Shown piece by piece: positions 45,476-54,614 of a stretch of 64,000 bases of DNA. The stretch covers positions 1,736,001 through 1,800,000 of the forward strand of contig NZ_CP035108.1 in NCBI RefSeq assembly GCF_004087915.1, read 5' to 3'. This DNA comes from Geovibrio thiophilus. GTDB lineage: Bacteria; Chrysiogenota; Deferribacteres; Deferribacterales; Geovibrionaceae. Under the pieces are notes generated by a model. The model worked only from the letters and a program-made list of their open reading frames with translations. It did not search any database and was not told the DNA's origin. The position numbers and the translations under genes are program-made. Every line of letters begins with the position of its first letter. Position 1 is the stretch's first letter.

Positions 45476-46266
45476 TGCCTTACTCCCAGCGGCACAGCAA
45501 CGGTTTTTTCTATGCCTTCCTCATTTATGCGGATTATCTTGGAGCGGATATTAAATACACGGCTGATGTTTTCAACGCTGAGCACATCCTCCGGCGTTCC
45601 GTCCGCAACGGTCACTCCATCCTTCAGGGCTACTATCCTGTGGCTGAATGATGCCGCTAAGTTGAGATCATGCAGAACCATAACCACTGTCAGACCATGC
45701 TCGTCATTCAGCCTGCGCAGAAGTTCCAGTACCTCAAACTGATGGTGGATGTCAAGATATGTCGTCGGTTCGTCAAAAAGAAGAATCTCAGGCTTTTGGG
45801 CAAGGGACATAGCGATCCACGCTCTCTGCCGTTCACCGCCGGAAAGCTGCCCTATGCGCTTGAAGCGTTTGTCCGCAAGCCCTGTGGATTCTATTGCCCA
45901 GTCAACAGCGTCTCTGTCTTCATTGGTGAAACGGTTCATGAAACCGTGGTGCGGGGTACGCCCGAACGCCACCAGACAGTGAACAGGCAGATCCATTGGC
46001 GCTGCCGGCGACTGCGGCAGTATGCCTATCTTTTTCGCTATACTCCGGTCATCCATTCCGGCAATCGATTTTCCTTCCAGAAGAACCTCACCGGAAAAAG
46101 GACGGAGCAGCCTGCCCGCTGTTTTGAGCAGAGTGGATTTACCTGAGCCGTTGGGACCTATGACAGTGGTGATATGTCCTTTCTCAAAACAGAGGGAGAT
46201 GCCCTTGAGCACCTCTTTTTTGGCGTAGCCTGCACAGAGGGATTCAACGCTTAAGCATCCTGTCAT
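45472..46266 (-). CDS. hmuV: heme ABC importer ATPase
   Basis: A 264-residue FecE/HmuV-type ATPase: GPNGSGKST, QLSGGERQRAWIAMSLAQ, LLFDEPTTYLDIHHQ. The four-base overlap with hmuU (ATGA) and the gene order T-U-V show an import complex. Heme specificity comes from the hutX, hutW and receptor neighbours; iron-siderophore ATPases look the same. Confidence 0.88.
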   Translation of the reverse strand: MTGCLSVESLCAGYAKKEVLKGISLCFEKGHITTVIGPNGSGKSTLLKTAGRLLRPFSGEVLLEGKSIAGMDDRSIAKKIGILPQSPAAPMDLPVHCLVAFGRTPHHGFMNRFTNEDRDAVDWAIESTGLADKRFKRIGQLSGGERQRAWIAMSLAQKPEILLFDEPTTYLDIHHQFEVLELLRRLNDEHGLTVVMVLHDLNLAASFSHRIVALKDGVTVADGTPEDVLSVENISRVFNIRSKIIRINEEGIEKTVAVPLGVRH

Positions 46267-47270
46267 TTCACACCCCTTGTGAGCAGATAAAGGAAGAACG
46301 GCGCTCCGAGAAAAGCCATGAGTATGCCCACAGGCAGTTCATAGGGTGAAAAGAGCGTCCTTGCCGCCGTATCGGCAAAGATTACCGTCACTGCGCCGAA
46401 AAGAGCGCTGAAAGGTATAAGGAATCTGTTGTCCGAGCCGATGATAAGCCTTGTTATATGCGGGATGATAAGCCCCACAAAACCCAGCAGTCCGACCGCC
46501 GAGACAGCGGAGGCGGCAAGCAGGGCGGCAAGAATGGTAAGCATGAACTTTGCCCGCTCCACATTAAGCCCGAGCCCGCGGGCAATATCATCCCCGAGAG
46601 CTAGGATGTTCAGATATTTTGACCCGAAAACAGCGCCGACGAGCCCGATTACGGAATAAGGCAGAACCATGTAAAAGTGATTCCAGCTTTTTCCGTTAAG
46701 TGCTCCCGCCATCCAGTTTACAGTACCCTGCACCCTGTCGCTGAAAAGCACGGTAAGCCCGGACATGAAGGCTCCGAGAAAAGCGGAAAGCGCCACACCG
46801 GCAAGCACAAGCCGCAGGGTGTGGGCTCCGCTGTCATAAGCAATAAAATAGATTATCAGAGCGGCGCCCACCGCCCCCAGAAACGCCGCAGGAGGTATTA
46901 CAGCGGATTGGGACGGAAAGAGAATCATCACCGTCATAGCGGCAAGCCCCGCTCCGGCGGAAATGCCTATTATTCCGGGATCAGCCAGCGGGTTTTTAAG
47001 CACCGACTGGAGTATGGCTCCGGAAAGAGCCAGATTTATTCCCACAAGCCCGCCCACCAGAATGCGGGGAAGGCGGATGTTCATTATAACCTGATATATG
47101 CCCTGATTCGCATCGGCGGAGGTGAAGACAGCGAGGAACTCCCCGAAGCTTATCCCCACCGAACCCTTGGCGACACTCACAATCAGCCCGCAGAGCAGCA
47201 GTCCCGCCCCTAGAGCGCCTGTGAGTATACGTTTCCCGCTTTCAGGATCTGTTTCTGCGCCGTATTTCAT
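46263..47270 (-). CDS. hmuU: heme ABC importer permease
   Basis: A 335-residue FecCD-family permease with about nine to ten membrane segments: RLPRILVGGLVGINLALSGA, NPLADPGIIGISAGAG, GFVGLIIPHITRLIIG, and the C-terminal ELPVGILMAFLGAPFFLYLL. It overlaps both neighbours by four bases (ATGA at each end). Confidence 0.9.
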   Translation of the reverse strand: MKYGAETDPESGKRILTGALGAGLLLCGLIVSVAKGSVGISFGEFLAVFTSADANQGIYQVIMNIRLPRILVGGLVGINLALSGAILQSVLKNPLADPGIIGISAGAGLAAMTVMILFPSQSAVIPPAAFLGAVGAALIIYFIAYDSGAHTLRLVLAGVALSAFLGAFMSGLTVLFSDRVQGTVNWMAGALNGKSWNHFYMVLPYSVIGLVGAVFGSKYLNILALGDDIARGLGLNVERAKFMLTILAALLAASAVSAVGLLGFVGLIIPHITRLIIGSDNRFLIPFSALFGAVTVIFADTAARTLFSPYELPVGILMAFLGAPFFLYLLTRGVK

Positions 47271-48181
47271 TTATATTTTTCCGGATAAATCAGCGAGGAA
47301 AGCTCAAGCACAGCCTCACCCAGACGCACAGTGGGGTTTATTCCGTATGTATCAAAAGGAAGGCTTATCACTTTGCCGCTTTTTACAGCACGCAGAGCGC
47401 TCCATGCAGGCTGCTTCATCAACTGTCCGTCCGCCGCGGGTGCAGCCTTGTTTCCGTGGGATATGATGAAGATCATATCCGGATCCGCCATGGTCACATA
47501 CTCCAGACTGACAGGAACAAAACCGCTGTACATACCCGTACCGCCTTTCATGTCCTCTCCCGCTATGTTTATTCCTCCGGCAAATTCGGCTATCTCGCCG
47601 ATGAAGCTGGAAGGAAGCGCCATGTTGAAGCTTTCCGGCGTTCCGTACACTACAAGGATTTTTTTAGAAGGTTTGCCGACTGTTTTTACCGCTTTTTCTA
47701 TATCGGTGTTAATGGAGGCAACCTTTCTGAAAGCCATATCAGGCTTGCCTGTTATCTGTCCGAATATCTCCATCTTAGCCGCGAGGTCTTTCCTGTCGTG
47801 CACACCGAAAACCGCCAAGGGTATGCCCGCCTGCTTCAGCGAGCTTTTGAGTGATATATGAAACGGAAAATTCATACCTATAACCAGATCCGGCTTCATA
47901 GCGACAATGCGCTCAATATCGGGGCTCTGAACCTTGCCTACAGAAGGAATGCTTTTGATATGATCCCCCAGATAAGCTGGCATTGTTCCGCTTTCGCCGT
48001 ATGCGGCGGGCTTGCCTCCGGCGGCAATGAACAGTTCAAGATTTGAGCTGTTCAGCACCACGACCTTTTCGGGAGCCTTGTCAAATGTGTAGCTGTCGCC
48101 TGCGTCGTCCCTGAATGTGAAGGCAAAGGCGGATGACGCAAGCAGGGAGAGAGCAGTTAAAACCAGTAAAATACGCCTCAT
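47267..48181 (-). CDS. hmuT: periplasmic heme-binding protein
   Basis: A 304-residue BtuF/HmuT-type binding protein. A signal peptide ends near residue 20, then the two lobes linked by one helix: VVVLNSSNLELFIAAGG, DIERIVAMKPDLVIGMNF, ADPDMIFIISHGN. The ATG at 48181 overlaps the hutX stop (ATGA). Another ATG three codons upstream at 48190 is closer to the GGAGG and is a real alternative. Family members also carry cobalamin or siderophores; heme is inferred from the operon. Confidence 0.82.
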   Translation of the reverse strand: MRRILLVLTALSLLASSAFAFTFRDDAGDSYTFDKAPEKVVVLNSSNLELFIAAGGKPAAYGESGTMPAYLGDHIKSIPSVGKVQSPDIERIVAMKPDLVIGMNFPFHISLKSSLKQAGIPLAVFGVHDRKDLAAKMEIFGQITGKPDMAFRKVASINTDIEKAVKTVGKPSKKILVVYGTPESFNMALPSSFIGEIAEFAGGINIAGEDMKGGTGMYSGFVPVSLEYVTMADPDMIFIISHGNKAAPAADGQLMKQPAWSALRAVKSGKVISLPFDTYGINPTVRLGEAVLELSSLIYPEKYK

Positions 48182-48675
48182 GCCATGCACCTCCTTTTAA
48201 GCTTTATGAAATCAGCCTTCTGGCACTCAAGCACTTTACCGCAGGCATCCCGTCCGAGGTAAATCTTAAACGAGCATTTGCCGTTTTTGTCAAAGAACTG
48301 AACAGAATGACTCTCTTTGCCCATGAATGGTCTGCTGACGAAGAACGCGCTCTCGATCTCCTCAAAGGAGATATGTCCGCCGAGAGGGCTTTCGTCCGAA
48401 TGGAGGTTGAAGAAGCCTCTGGCATACTGACCCGCCGGAACAGACGTCTTCATCTCGATTATTGCCGAGTCGTTGGTAACAATGACAGTGACCGCTCCCC
48501 AGCCGGTTATCTCTTTCATAATCTGATCAAAAAAGTTTCCGCTTACCTCTGTTATTCCGTCATCTTCTATATTGCGCAGAATATCTCTTTCTGATACGCC
48601 TAGCTCCCTTGCGGCAAAAAGCGTGGGAACATTTTTGTTTTTGGAAAGGTAGTCTGTGATTTTCTCTGTCTGCAT
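48178..48675 (-). CDS. hutX: cytosolic heme utilization carrier HutX
   Basis: A 165-residue protein of the HutX/ChuX family: an N-terminal helical part with TLFAARELGVSERDI, then the beta fold with WGAVTVIVTNDSAIIEMK, FNLHSDESPLGGHI, FVSRPFMGKESHSVQFFDKNG. HutX proteins bind heme in the cytosol and pass it on for degradation. AGGAGG precedes the ATG. It sits between the radical SAM gene hutW and the transporter genes. Confidence 0.88.
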   Translation of the reverse strand: MQTEKITDYLSKNKNVPTLFAARELGVSERDILRNIEDDGITEVSGNFFDQIMKEITGWGAVTVIVTNDSAIIEMKTSVPAGQYARGFFNLHSDESPLGGHISFEEIESAFFVSRPFMGKESHSVQFFDKNGKCSFKIYLGRDACGKVLECQKADFIKLKRRCMA

Positions 48676-48684
48676 ATTATCCTC

Positions 48685-50082
48685 CTAGCCCTGAGCGGCT
48701 ATTTTATCCACGGGCGGTTCATAAGCCCCCCTGCTGTTGATCATTTCCAGAATATCAAGCAGCGCCTGAGTCATATTCACATACCAGAACTGCCCCGCAG
48801 GGAGCAGCTTCATGGTCTTTTCCCCGACTGAGGCAAGCCCTCTTTTCTCCCATGAATCGGTAAGAGGTCTGAAAACTGTTTTAAGGTCTATTCCGAACAG
48901 CCTTTCCGCCGTGTCAAAGCGGAGGATTCCTGTGTCCATCTGTCCGTTTATGAACTCATACAGGCAGCTCATAGGGCTTTTTTCAGAGAGTCCTATAACA
49001 GGCTTAATCCCCTTTGCTCTCATCATGTTATAAGGAGTTACCGCAGGATGAATGAAGTATCCGTAATTCTCCGTTCTGCCGCCTGCTCCGGCGCCGAAGG
49101 CGTGGAGAATGCAGCCGGATTTGGTGAAGCGGTTGTAGATGCTTCTGTCCAGCGTTCCGTTGACCCAGTGAGACATGGAAAGCTGCGAATACCCCATATC
49201 TGTGAGCATTTCGTGTGCGGCTGAGTGATATTCGTACTGTCTGGCGGTTTCGGGCACTGCCTCTGTTCTGCCGCTTTTTATCCCCTCGTCCATTTTGCCG
49301 CCCTCAAAGACATTAAGCTGGTACAGCGCCATGCCGTCCACACCGAGGCAGTCCGCCGTTTGAATATCACTGAGGAATGTTTCCACAGACTGATGAGGCA
49401 GACCGAAGATGAAATCCAGCGACACGCTCGCTTCTTTCAGACAAATAAGCTTCTGCACCATCTCCATAACCTTTTCGCCGGAATCCACTCTGCCGATGGC
49501 GCGTCTTGCCTTGGTGTCAAAGGATTGAACCCCGAGGGAAAAACGGTTTACTCCGTTGTCCGCGCAGGCTTTTATTTTGTCATCACCGAACTGGTAGGTT
49601 CTTGTTTCAAAGGTTATTTCGCAGTCATTGGAAAGAGGCAGGCTCTCATTAACTGCCCTGAGAACGCTTTCGATCTGCCTTGCGGAGAGAGTTCCGGGGG
49701 TTCCGCCCCCTATGTAGACCGCCCTCACCCTTCCGTGGGAATAAAGCGGGGAACCCTTAGCGCTTCTTATCTCTCCGGTGAGAGATTCCGTGTAGTCGTC
49801 AATAAGCGCAGCATCGGACAGATTTTTGAAAAAGCCGCAGTAGGTGCACTTTGTCTGGCAGAAAGGTATATTGATATAAACGCAGGCATCCTCAAAGGAT
49901 GGTTTTGCGTTCATTTCCCCCTGCCAGACAGACATGGTTTTCTCAGCCTCGACTCCTTTTCCCCTGATCCCCGCGTGAACAGTGCGCTTTTTATCATAAG
50001 CCTTGGCAGGGTCGGATGCGCTTTCACTGCCGAATATCAGCCTGCGTTTATCTTCATCTGTATATTTGAGCCAGCTTTCCAT
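48685..50082 (-). CDS. hutW: anaerobic heme-degrading radical SAM methyltransferase
   Basis: A 465-residue HemN-like radical SAM enzyme of the HutW/ChuW group: cluster motif CQTKCTYC near residue 75, YIGGGTPGTLS, NRFSLGVQSFD, and FDFIFGLPHQS-type elements (LDFIFGLPH). ChuW opens the heme ring without oxygen, releasing iron and producing a linear tetrapyrrole (anaerobilin). The heme-operon context separates it from the coproporphyrinogen dehydrogenase HemN. It starts six bases after the flavodoxin gene, the likely electron donor. Confidence 0.88.
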   Translation of the reverse strand: MESWLKYTDEDKRRLIFGSESASDPAKAYDKKRTVHAGIRGKGVEAEKTMSVWQGEMNAKPSFEDACVYINIPFCQTKCTYCGFFKNLSDAALIDDYTESLTGEIRSAKGSPLYSHGRVRAVYIGGGTPGTLSARQIESVLRAVNESLPLSNDCEITFETRTYQFGDDKIKACADNGVNRFSLGVQSFDTKARRAIGRVDSGEKVMEMVQKLICLKEASVSLDFIFGLPHQSVETFLSDIQTADCLGVDGMALYQLNVFEGGKMDEGIKSGRTEAVPETARQYEYHSAAHEMLTDMGYSQLSMSHWVNGTLDRSIYNRFTKSGCILHAFGAGAGGRTENYGYFIHPAVTPYNMMRAKGIKPVIGLSEKSPMSCLYEFINGQMDTGILRFDTAERLFGIDLKTVFRPLTDSWEKRGLASVGEKTMKLLPAGQFWYVNMTQALLDILEMINSRGAYEPPVDKIAAQG

Positions 50083-50088
50083 ATTTCT

Positions 50089-50637
50089 CTACCTTTTCAT
50101 AAGCCGTTTGGCGAGATTCTCCGCAAATGCCCAGACCTCCGCCTTGTTCATAAGGCTTCTGGGTTTCTTTCTTTCCGCTATTTCAAGGTCGCTGAAACCC
50201 GCCATGCGGTAGAAGTAATCCATGCCCTTTTTATCAGCCTCGGTCATCTTAGCGTAAACCATCTCTCCGTGGAGCATCTCGCCATAGATACATGTTCCGG
50301 TGAGCGCAGCGTACTTTTCAAAAATCTGCACTCCGCCCATGGTTTTGCCTTTAACAAGCATGCTTTCCGTCTTCATGGCGACTCCGAAGAAGGCGGTTTT
50401 TACCTCCGCCAGCTCACCGCTGCGCTGCTCTATAAAGCTTTCAAGCTCCGGCAGGAAGCCGTTAGCGTAAATACCCGATCCCATCAGCACAAGATCATAG
50501 CCTGAAAAAGAGGAGGGAGCCTTTACGGCTTCCTCCCTTTTTGTCTCCCATCCCTCATACATAAGCCTTTCGGCTATCCAGTCCGCAATAACCGCCGTTG
50601 TTCCATAGCGGCTTGCGTATATGATCAACACTTTCAT
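50089..50637 (-). CDS. flavodoxin-fold protein of the heme operon
   Basis: A 182-residue flavodoxin: the FMN phosphate loop YASRYGTT (residues 7-14), then MGSGIYANGF and FFGVAMKTES in the HemG/flavodoxin pattern. There is no C-terminal extension beyond the fold. It precedes hutW by six bases. A flavodoxin of this kind in the Fusobacterium heme operon supports the radical SAM heme-degrading enzyme, so electron delivery to HutW or reduction of its product is the likely job. Protoporphyrinogen oxidase activity (HemG) is an alternative. Confidence 0.82.
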   Translation of the reverse strand: MKVLIIYASRYGTTAVIADWIAERLMYEGWETKREEAVKAPSSFSGYDLVLMGSGIYANGFLPELESFIEQRSGELAEVKTAFFGVAMKTESMLVKGKTMGGVQIFEKYAALTGTCIYGEMLHGEMVYAKMTEADKKGMDYFYRMAGFSDLEIAERKKPRSLMNKAEVWAFAENLAKRLMKR

Positions 50638-50645
50638 GCCTGACC

Positions 50646-52673
50646 TTAAAAATCTGCGGACACTTTGAGGATGAAATGTCTCCCGGGTTCGGGAATCGGC
50701 GACATAGCAAGCTCATAGTCCTGATTGTTGATATTCAGCGCTTCCACGCCGAGCATGATTCTTCTGCCGTCTTTGTAAGCGTATGATCCTGTCAGAGCGA
50801 GGTTCAGTGTGGTGTAAGATTCGGTAACATCAATACTGCCGTCTGATACCGCACTCTCGGTTTTTGAGGCATAGCGTCCGTACAGATCAGTGTTCAGAGT
50901 GAATTTCTTCCCGAATTTAGAATCATGACGCAGACCGAACCTTGAAGTAAGCTCAGGGGCACCGACTTTATATGTACTGAGCCCTTCCATTTCGTATTTG
51001 CGTCTCATGTATGCGCCGTTCACATAGGGGGTGAAGTTACCCACATAAGCTTTCGCCGTCAGTTCAGTGCCTATGGTCCGAGCCTTTTCAATGTTGGCAA
51101 ACATATTCGCTGTAGAAGCACCGTAAGGTATTATGACGGTTGTGATATAGTCTTCCGATTTGGTATGGAACACGGCAAGATCAATATCCATTATTTTGTT
51201 GGCAAATCTCGCTCCCACTTCAAAGTTGTCCGAAGTTTCAGGATCAAGATCGGGATTTGAGAAAGTCGGTGTGCTGCTTCCGTGAGTCGTGCCCATGTAA
51301 AGCTGCTGAAGGTTAGGTGTTCTGTAGCCGCTGGAATACAGCGCACGCAGAGCCGTATTTCTTATCCCCGTGTAAACCACAGAGACACTGCCGACTATGT
51401 TGTCATCGTCAGTGTCCTCATCGGGAATGCTGGCGTTGTTTGTGCTTTCAATCTCGTTTTCAACTTTGGTGTAGCGAAGTCCGGCGCTGAGGATGAAACT
51501 GCCCAGAACCTGCTCATCATTAATAAAGGCTGACATTGTGGTCTGCTTTGCGTCCGTATCCGTCAAAGTGGCGGCAGGCGCGCCGAAGGTCTGTATATTG
51601 TCTTTGGCGTTGAGTTCATCTATGTTGTACTCAAAACCGGCTATGAGAAGGTTGGTATCAGTAAGCTCGAAGTCAAACTGACCGAGAACCCCTGTGGTGT
51701 CCAGTGTGTTTTTTGTGAGCCCTCTGTAGGACATGGGCATGGAGATGGGTCCCATGCTGACAACCATATCCATGTTGTTTATGAATTTTTTATACGTTTC
51801 CTGAGTAAACACATCCAGTCTGGCTTTATTGAGAAAGCTGCCCGGATTGCGGTACTCAAACCATCCGGCGTATTTCTCCCTGTTCCACTCGGGGAGTTCC
51901 ATGAACATATCTGTAAACGGAGGCTCTATCTCACCCACATAAACATCACTTTCAGACTCATATTTAGTGTACTGAGCACCTGTATCGAATTTCTTGTTTT
52001 TGTATCCGGCGAGGAGGCTCATATTGGTATTTTCATATTCCGTGCCGTCAAGCTCATCACCGTGGGAATCTTCACGCTTGCCGAAATCGTTTTGGGAAAC
52101 TTCTGCCCTGTAGTAGAAGTTTTTCACTCCGCCGTAGAGAGAAGCTGCCGCGTTGAACGAATCGCTGTTGGTGTTGTAGGTGTAGCTCAGCATCCCCTGA
52201 ACAGGTCTGTCGCCCCCTTTTTTGGTGATGATATTTATAGCGCCGCCTATGGCTTCAGAACCGTAAAGCACAGAGCCCGGTCCTTTTATTATCTCTATTC
52301 TTTCGATACTGTTTACATCAATCAGAAGGGGCGTTCCATCCATGGACTTCTGCTCGGTGATCTTCATTCCGTCCACCATGATCAGCGTTCTGGAACTGCT
52401 CTCTCCCCTGAGGCTGAGCCTCTGGATTCCCGCCGCGCCTGTGCTTGTCATCTGAACGGAGGGTATATCTCTTAAAAGCTCTGCAAGGCTTGTTGCGCCG
52501 GACTTACGTATATCTTCTTCTGTGATTACGTTGACCGTGTAGGGAACTTCCTGCATCTCCTTTTCAACTCTGGTTGCGGTTACTTTTATCTTCTCTGTCT
52601 CCATCTCCGCAGCGGAAGCGGAAATCAGGGAAAACACAAGCAGAGGGAGCACAAAAATTAATTTTCTGTACAT
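50646..52673 (-). CDS. TonB-dependent heme receptor
   Basis: A 675-residue outer-membrane receptor. Signal peptide (to about residue 21), plug domain (VTATRVEKEMQEVPYTVNVI, IKGPGSVLYGSEAIGGAINI), then a beta barrel ending in an aromatic-type C-terminus (FILKVSADF). Between GYRTPNLQQLY and NPDLDPE, the counterparts of the FRAP and NPNL boxes of heme receptors, lies a His in GTTHGSS, the position of the heme ligand in that family. The genes on both sides concern heme, so heme uptake is the favoured role over siderophore or cobalamin uptake. Confidence 0.87.
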   Translation of the reverse strand: MYRKLIFVLPLLVFSLISASAAEMETEKIKVTATRVEKEMQEVPYTVNVITEEDIRKSGATSLAELLRDIPSVQMTSTGAAGIQRLSLRGESSSRTLIMVDGMKITEQKSMDGTPLLIDVNSIERIEIIKGPGSVLYGSEAIGGAINIITKKGGDRPVQGMLSYTYNTNSDSFNAAASLYGGVKNFYYRAEVSQNDFGKREDSHGDELDGTEYENTNMSLLAGYKNKKFDTGAQYTKYESESDVYVGEIEPPFTDMFMELPEWNREKYAGWFEYRNPGSFLNKARLDVFTQETYKKFINNMDMVVSMGPISMPMSYRGLTKNTLDTTGVLGQFDFELTDTNLLIAGFEYNIDELNAKDNIQTFGAPAATLTDTDAKQTTMSAFINDEQVLGSFILSAGLRYTKVENEIESTNNASIPDEDTDDDNIVGSVSVVYTGIRNTALRALYSSGYRTPNLQQLYMGTTHGSSTPTFSNPDLDPETSDNFEVGARFANKIMDIDLAVFHTKSEDYITTVIIPYGASTANMFANIEKARTIGTELTAKAYVGNFTPYVNGAYMRRKYEMEGLSTYKVGAPELTSRFGLRHDSKFGKKFTLNTDLYGRYASKTESAVSDGSIDVTESYTTLNLALTGSYAYKDGRRIMLGVEALNINNQDYELAMSPIPEPGRHFILKVSADF

Positions 52674-52737
52674 AAATTCTCCTTTTGTCCTAATTATGAT
52701 GTCTATAAACAGGGGGATCCGCCCTTTTATCCTTATT

Positions 52738-53427
52738 TCAGTTGTGAAGACTGTAGCTTATGGGTATCAGCAGGGTCACAGGCTCCGGCAGTTTCTCCCT
52801 GATGGGGAACACTGACGAGGCAAGGGAAAGCGCTTCGGAATCCAGAACGTCAAATCCGCTTGATTCAACCATTTTCAGCCCCTGAAGCCTGCCTTCACAG
52901 TCTATATTAAGCTTCAGAAGAACTGTTCCCTCATACCCTCTGCGCCTTGCGGCATAAGGGTATTTTTTGTTGCGCCCGATGCCGTCCGTGAGTCTTGCCT
53001 TGAAACCGTCAAAGTCAAACTCCGGCTGAGGAGGCATAGCGGGCTTTTCCGCAGCGGGTTTAGGCACACTTACCGCCGCGATCAGGGTCACAGCTTCAGC
53101 GGGAGCGGTTTGCGCAGTCTCAGCTTTTTCCTCTGTGACCGGCTCCTCAACAGTCTTCACTGCCGAGGGTTTTTCCCTGACGGGCAGAGGCTTTCTCACG
53201 CTCTTCGGCTGTTCCTTTTTCACCACTGGTTCAGGCTTCTGAACCTTTTCAATCACCGGTTCAGGCTTTTGAACCTGCTCAAACCGGCGAAGCGAAACGG
53301 TTATTTTTTCCGGCTCGCTCTGTCCGGCAGGAGCTTTCTCAACCTTTAAAAAAAAGAGAACAGCGCCGTGCAGCAGGATGGAGAAAATCAGGCTCCCCGC
53401 AAAAATACGCCCTCTGTTATTATTCAT
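52738..53427 (-). CDS. tonB: TonB energy-transducing protein
   Basis: A 229-residue inner-membrane protein: one N-terminal helix with the conserved SILLHGAVLFF (His in the helix), a long Pro/Lys/Glu-rich spacer with repeated VQKPEPV units, and the C-terminal domain YPYAARRRGYEGTVLLKL with GLKMVESSGFDVLD. The ATG at 53427 has GGAG seven bases ahead and overlaps the exbD stop by eight bases; a longer start eight codons upstream is not needed. It serves the receptor gene that follows. Confidence 0.92.
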   Translation of the reverse strand: MNNNRGRIFAGSLIFSILLHGAVLFFLKVEKAPAGQSEPEKITVSLRRFEQVQKPEPVIEKVQKPEPVVKKEQPKSVRKPLPVREKPSAVKTVEEPVTEEKAETAQTAPAEAVTLIAAVSVPKPAAEKPAMPPQPEFDFDGFKARLTDGIGRNKKYPYAARRRGYEGTVLLKLNIDCEGRLQGLKMVESSGFDVLDSEALSLASSVFPIREKLPEPVTLLIPISYSLHN

Positions 53428-53824
53428 CTTTGCTCTCCGTGAGAAACTCAACAGACACAGCGCCCACTCTTACAGCACTGTCCATGACCGTCACTATGGA
53501 CTCAAAGTTAACTTCCCTGTCTGCGGCGAGGGTAATCACCTTGCCGCCGCTTTCCGCGACTATGCTTTTAAGACGGTTTTCAAGCTCCTGCGGCAATATC
53601 TCCGCCTCACCCACGAGTATCCGTCCGTCCGCCTTAAGAGTTACCACGCTGTCAAGCTTGTCTGTCTTCTGTTCAGTGCTGCTTGCGGGCAGGTCGGAGT
53701 TGATGGAGGGAACGGCAAATACGGATGTGAGAAGGAAGAAGATCAGAAGAAGGAACACCATATCTATCATAGGTGTCATATCCACTGACCTGCTTTTGCG
53801 GGTGAACATGCTGAGGTTAATCAC
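53420..53824 (-). CDS. exbD: ExbD biopolymer transport protein
   Basis: A 134-residue ExbD/TolR protein: MTPMIDMVFLLLIFFLLTSVF holds the single helix with the proton-relay Asp, followed by a periplasmic domain (ITLAADREVNFESIVTVMD). The start is GTG at 53824, with GGGAG six bases ahead, overlapping the exbB stop. An internal ATG at 53809 lacks a ribosome-binding site. Confidence 0.92.
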   Translation of the reverse strand: MINLSMFTRKSRSVDMTPMIDMVFLLLIFFLLTSVFAVPSINSDLPASSTEQKTDKLDSVVTLKADGRILVGEAEILPQELENRLKSIVAESGGKVITLAADREVNFESIVTVMDSAVRVGAVSVEFLTESKDE

Positions 53825-54428
53825 CGCAGGCTCCCGCGCGGCGGATCATCTCTTCGCTTTTGAGTTTTATCATCAGCGCTTTTTTGCTGAGCTCGTTTTC
53901 AAAGATATGGAAAATTATCAGCGCCGGTATGCCCACCATCAGCCCGAATACAGTGGTAAGGAGCGATTCCCATATACCGCCCGCCAGAATGGAAGGGTCA
54001 ACCGCACCCTTCTGCGCGGAGATTGACTGAAACGCTTTTACCATTCCGAGAACTGTGCCGGAGAGACCTATCATGGGGGAAACCCTGCCTATGAGATCCA
54101 TCAGGTGCAGGCTGCGGGAAAACTTCTGAAGCTCTGAGATAGCTCTGTTCTCCGCTATATGCTCAAGATCATGCTTTGAGCAGTTTATATGGTTTATTAT
54201 TTCGGCAGCGACCTTCTCCATAGCGCCTCTGGAGTTTTTCAGCTCTGCGAGAGCGGTTTTGAAATCACCTTTAAAGAAAGCACGCTCCGAATTTTCCAGT
54301 GTTCTCTTAGAACCCCTGTTAAGGATAAAGAATATCAGTCTTTCAATGAAAACTGCTGTAAGCACAATTGAAAAAAACAGCAGCGGGTACATCATTACTC
54401 CGCCTTTGCTGAAATATTCCTCAATCAT
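53817..54428 (-). CDS. exbB: ExbB/MotA-TolQ-ExbB proton channel
   Basis: A 203-residue protein with three hydrophobic segments: the first at about 10-32 (YPLLFFSIVLTAVFIERLIFF), then LIGRVSPMIGLSGTVLGMVKAF and WESLLTTVFGLMVGIPALIIF, the family core. With ExbD and TonB it powers the outer-membrane receptor. GGAGG lies five bases before the ATG at 54428. It is the first gene of the heme operon, with a good promoter about 30 bases upstream. Confidence 0.92.
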   Translation of the reverse strand: MIEEYFSKGGVMMYPLLFFSIVLTAVFIERLIFFILNRGSKRTLENSERAFFKGDFKTALAELKNSRGAMEKVAAEIINHINCSKHDLEHIAENRAISELQKFSRSLHLMDLIGRVSPMIGLSGTVLGMVKAFQSISAQKGAVDPSILAGGIWESLLTTVFGLMVGIPALIIFHIFENELSKKALMIKLKSEEMIRRAGACGD

Positions 54429-54457
54429 ACGAACCTCCGCTGCGTCTGTCTCAGCAC

Positions 54458-54486
54458 TTATTACCAATGCCACTAACAATTGTCAA
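54458..54486 (-). promoter_or_regulatory. heme operon promoter
   Basis: On the minus strand TTGACA (54486-54481), 17 bases, then TAATAA (54463-54458). The start point would be near 54451, leaving a leader of about 23 bases before exbB. Confidence 0.65.
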
Positions 54487-54499
54487 GATCTTTAACATA

Positions 54500-54515
54500 A
54501 TTAGAAATATCTAAT
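54500..54515. promoter_or_regulatory. palindrome upstream of the heme operon promoter
   Basis: ATTAGA-AATA-TCTAAT, centred about 22 bp upstream of the -35 box. It is not a standard Fur box, and its position suits an activator rather than a repressor. TTTAGATATGTAA nearby (54550-54562) repeats half of it. Confidence 0.4.
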
Positions 54516-54592
54516 ATAGTGTCTATATTTTTGATATACTGAAACTTTTTTAGATATGTAAGATTTGTAAAGAAAAAAGAATAGGATAGTAA

Positions 54593-54610
54593 GGCAGGCG
54601 GACACCTGCC
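54593..54610 (-). terminator. hairpin after cobO
   Basis: GGCAGG / CCTGCC around a six-base loop, just after the cobO stop on the minus strand. The run TTCTTTTTTC follows about 15 bases later, so it is a plausible but not perfect terminator separating the cobalamin and heme operons. Confidence 0.5.
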
Positions 54611-54614
54611 CTTG

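Noticed and set aside
49225..50505. 426-codon open frame on the plus strand
   Set aside because: It spans hutW and the flavodoxin gene in antisense, both well supported, and its own translation resembles no family.
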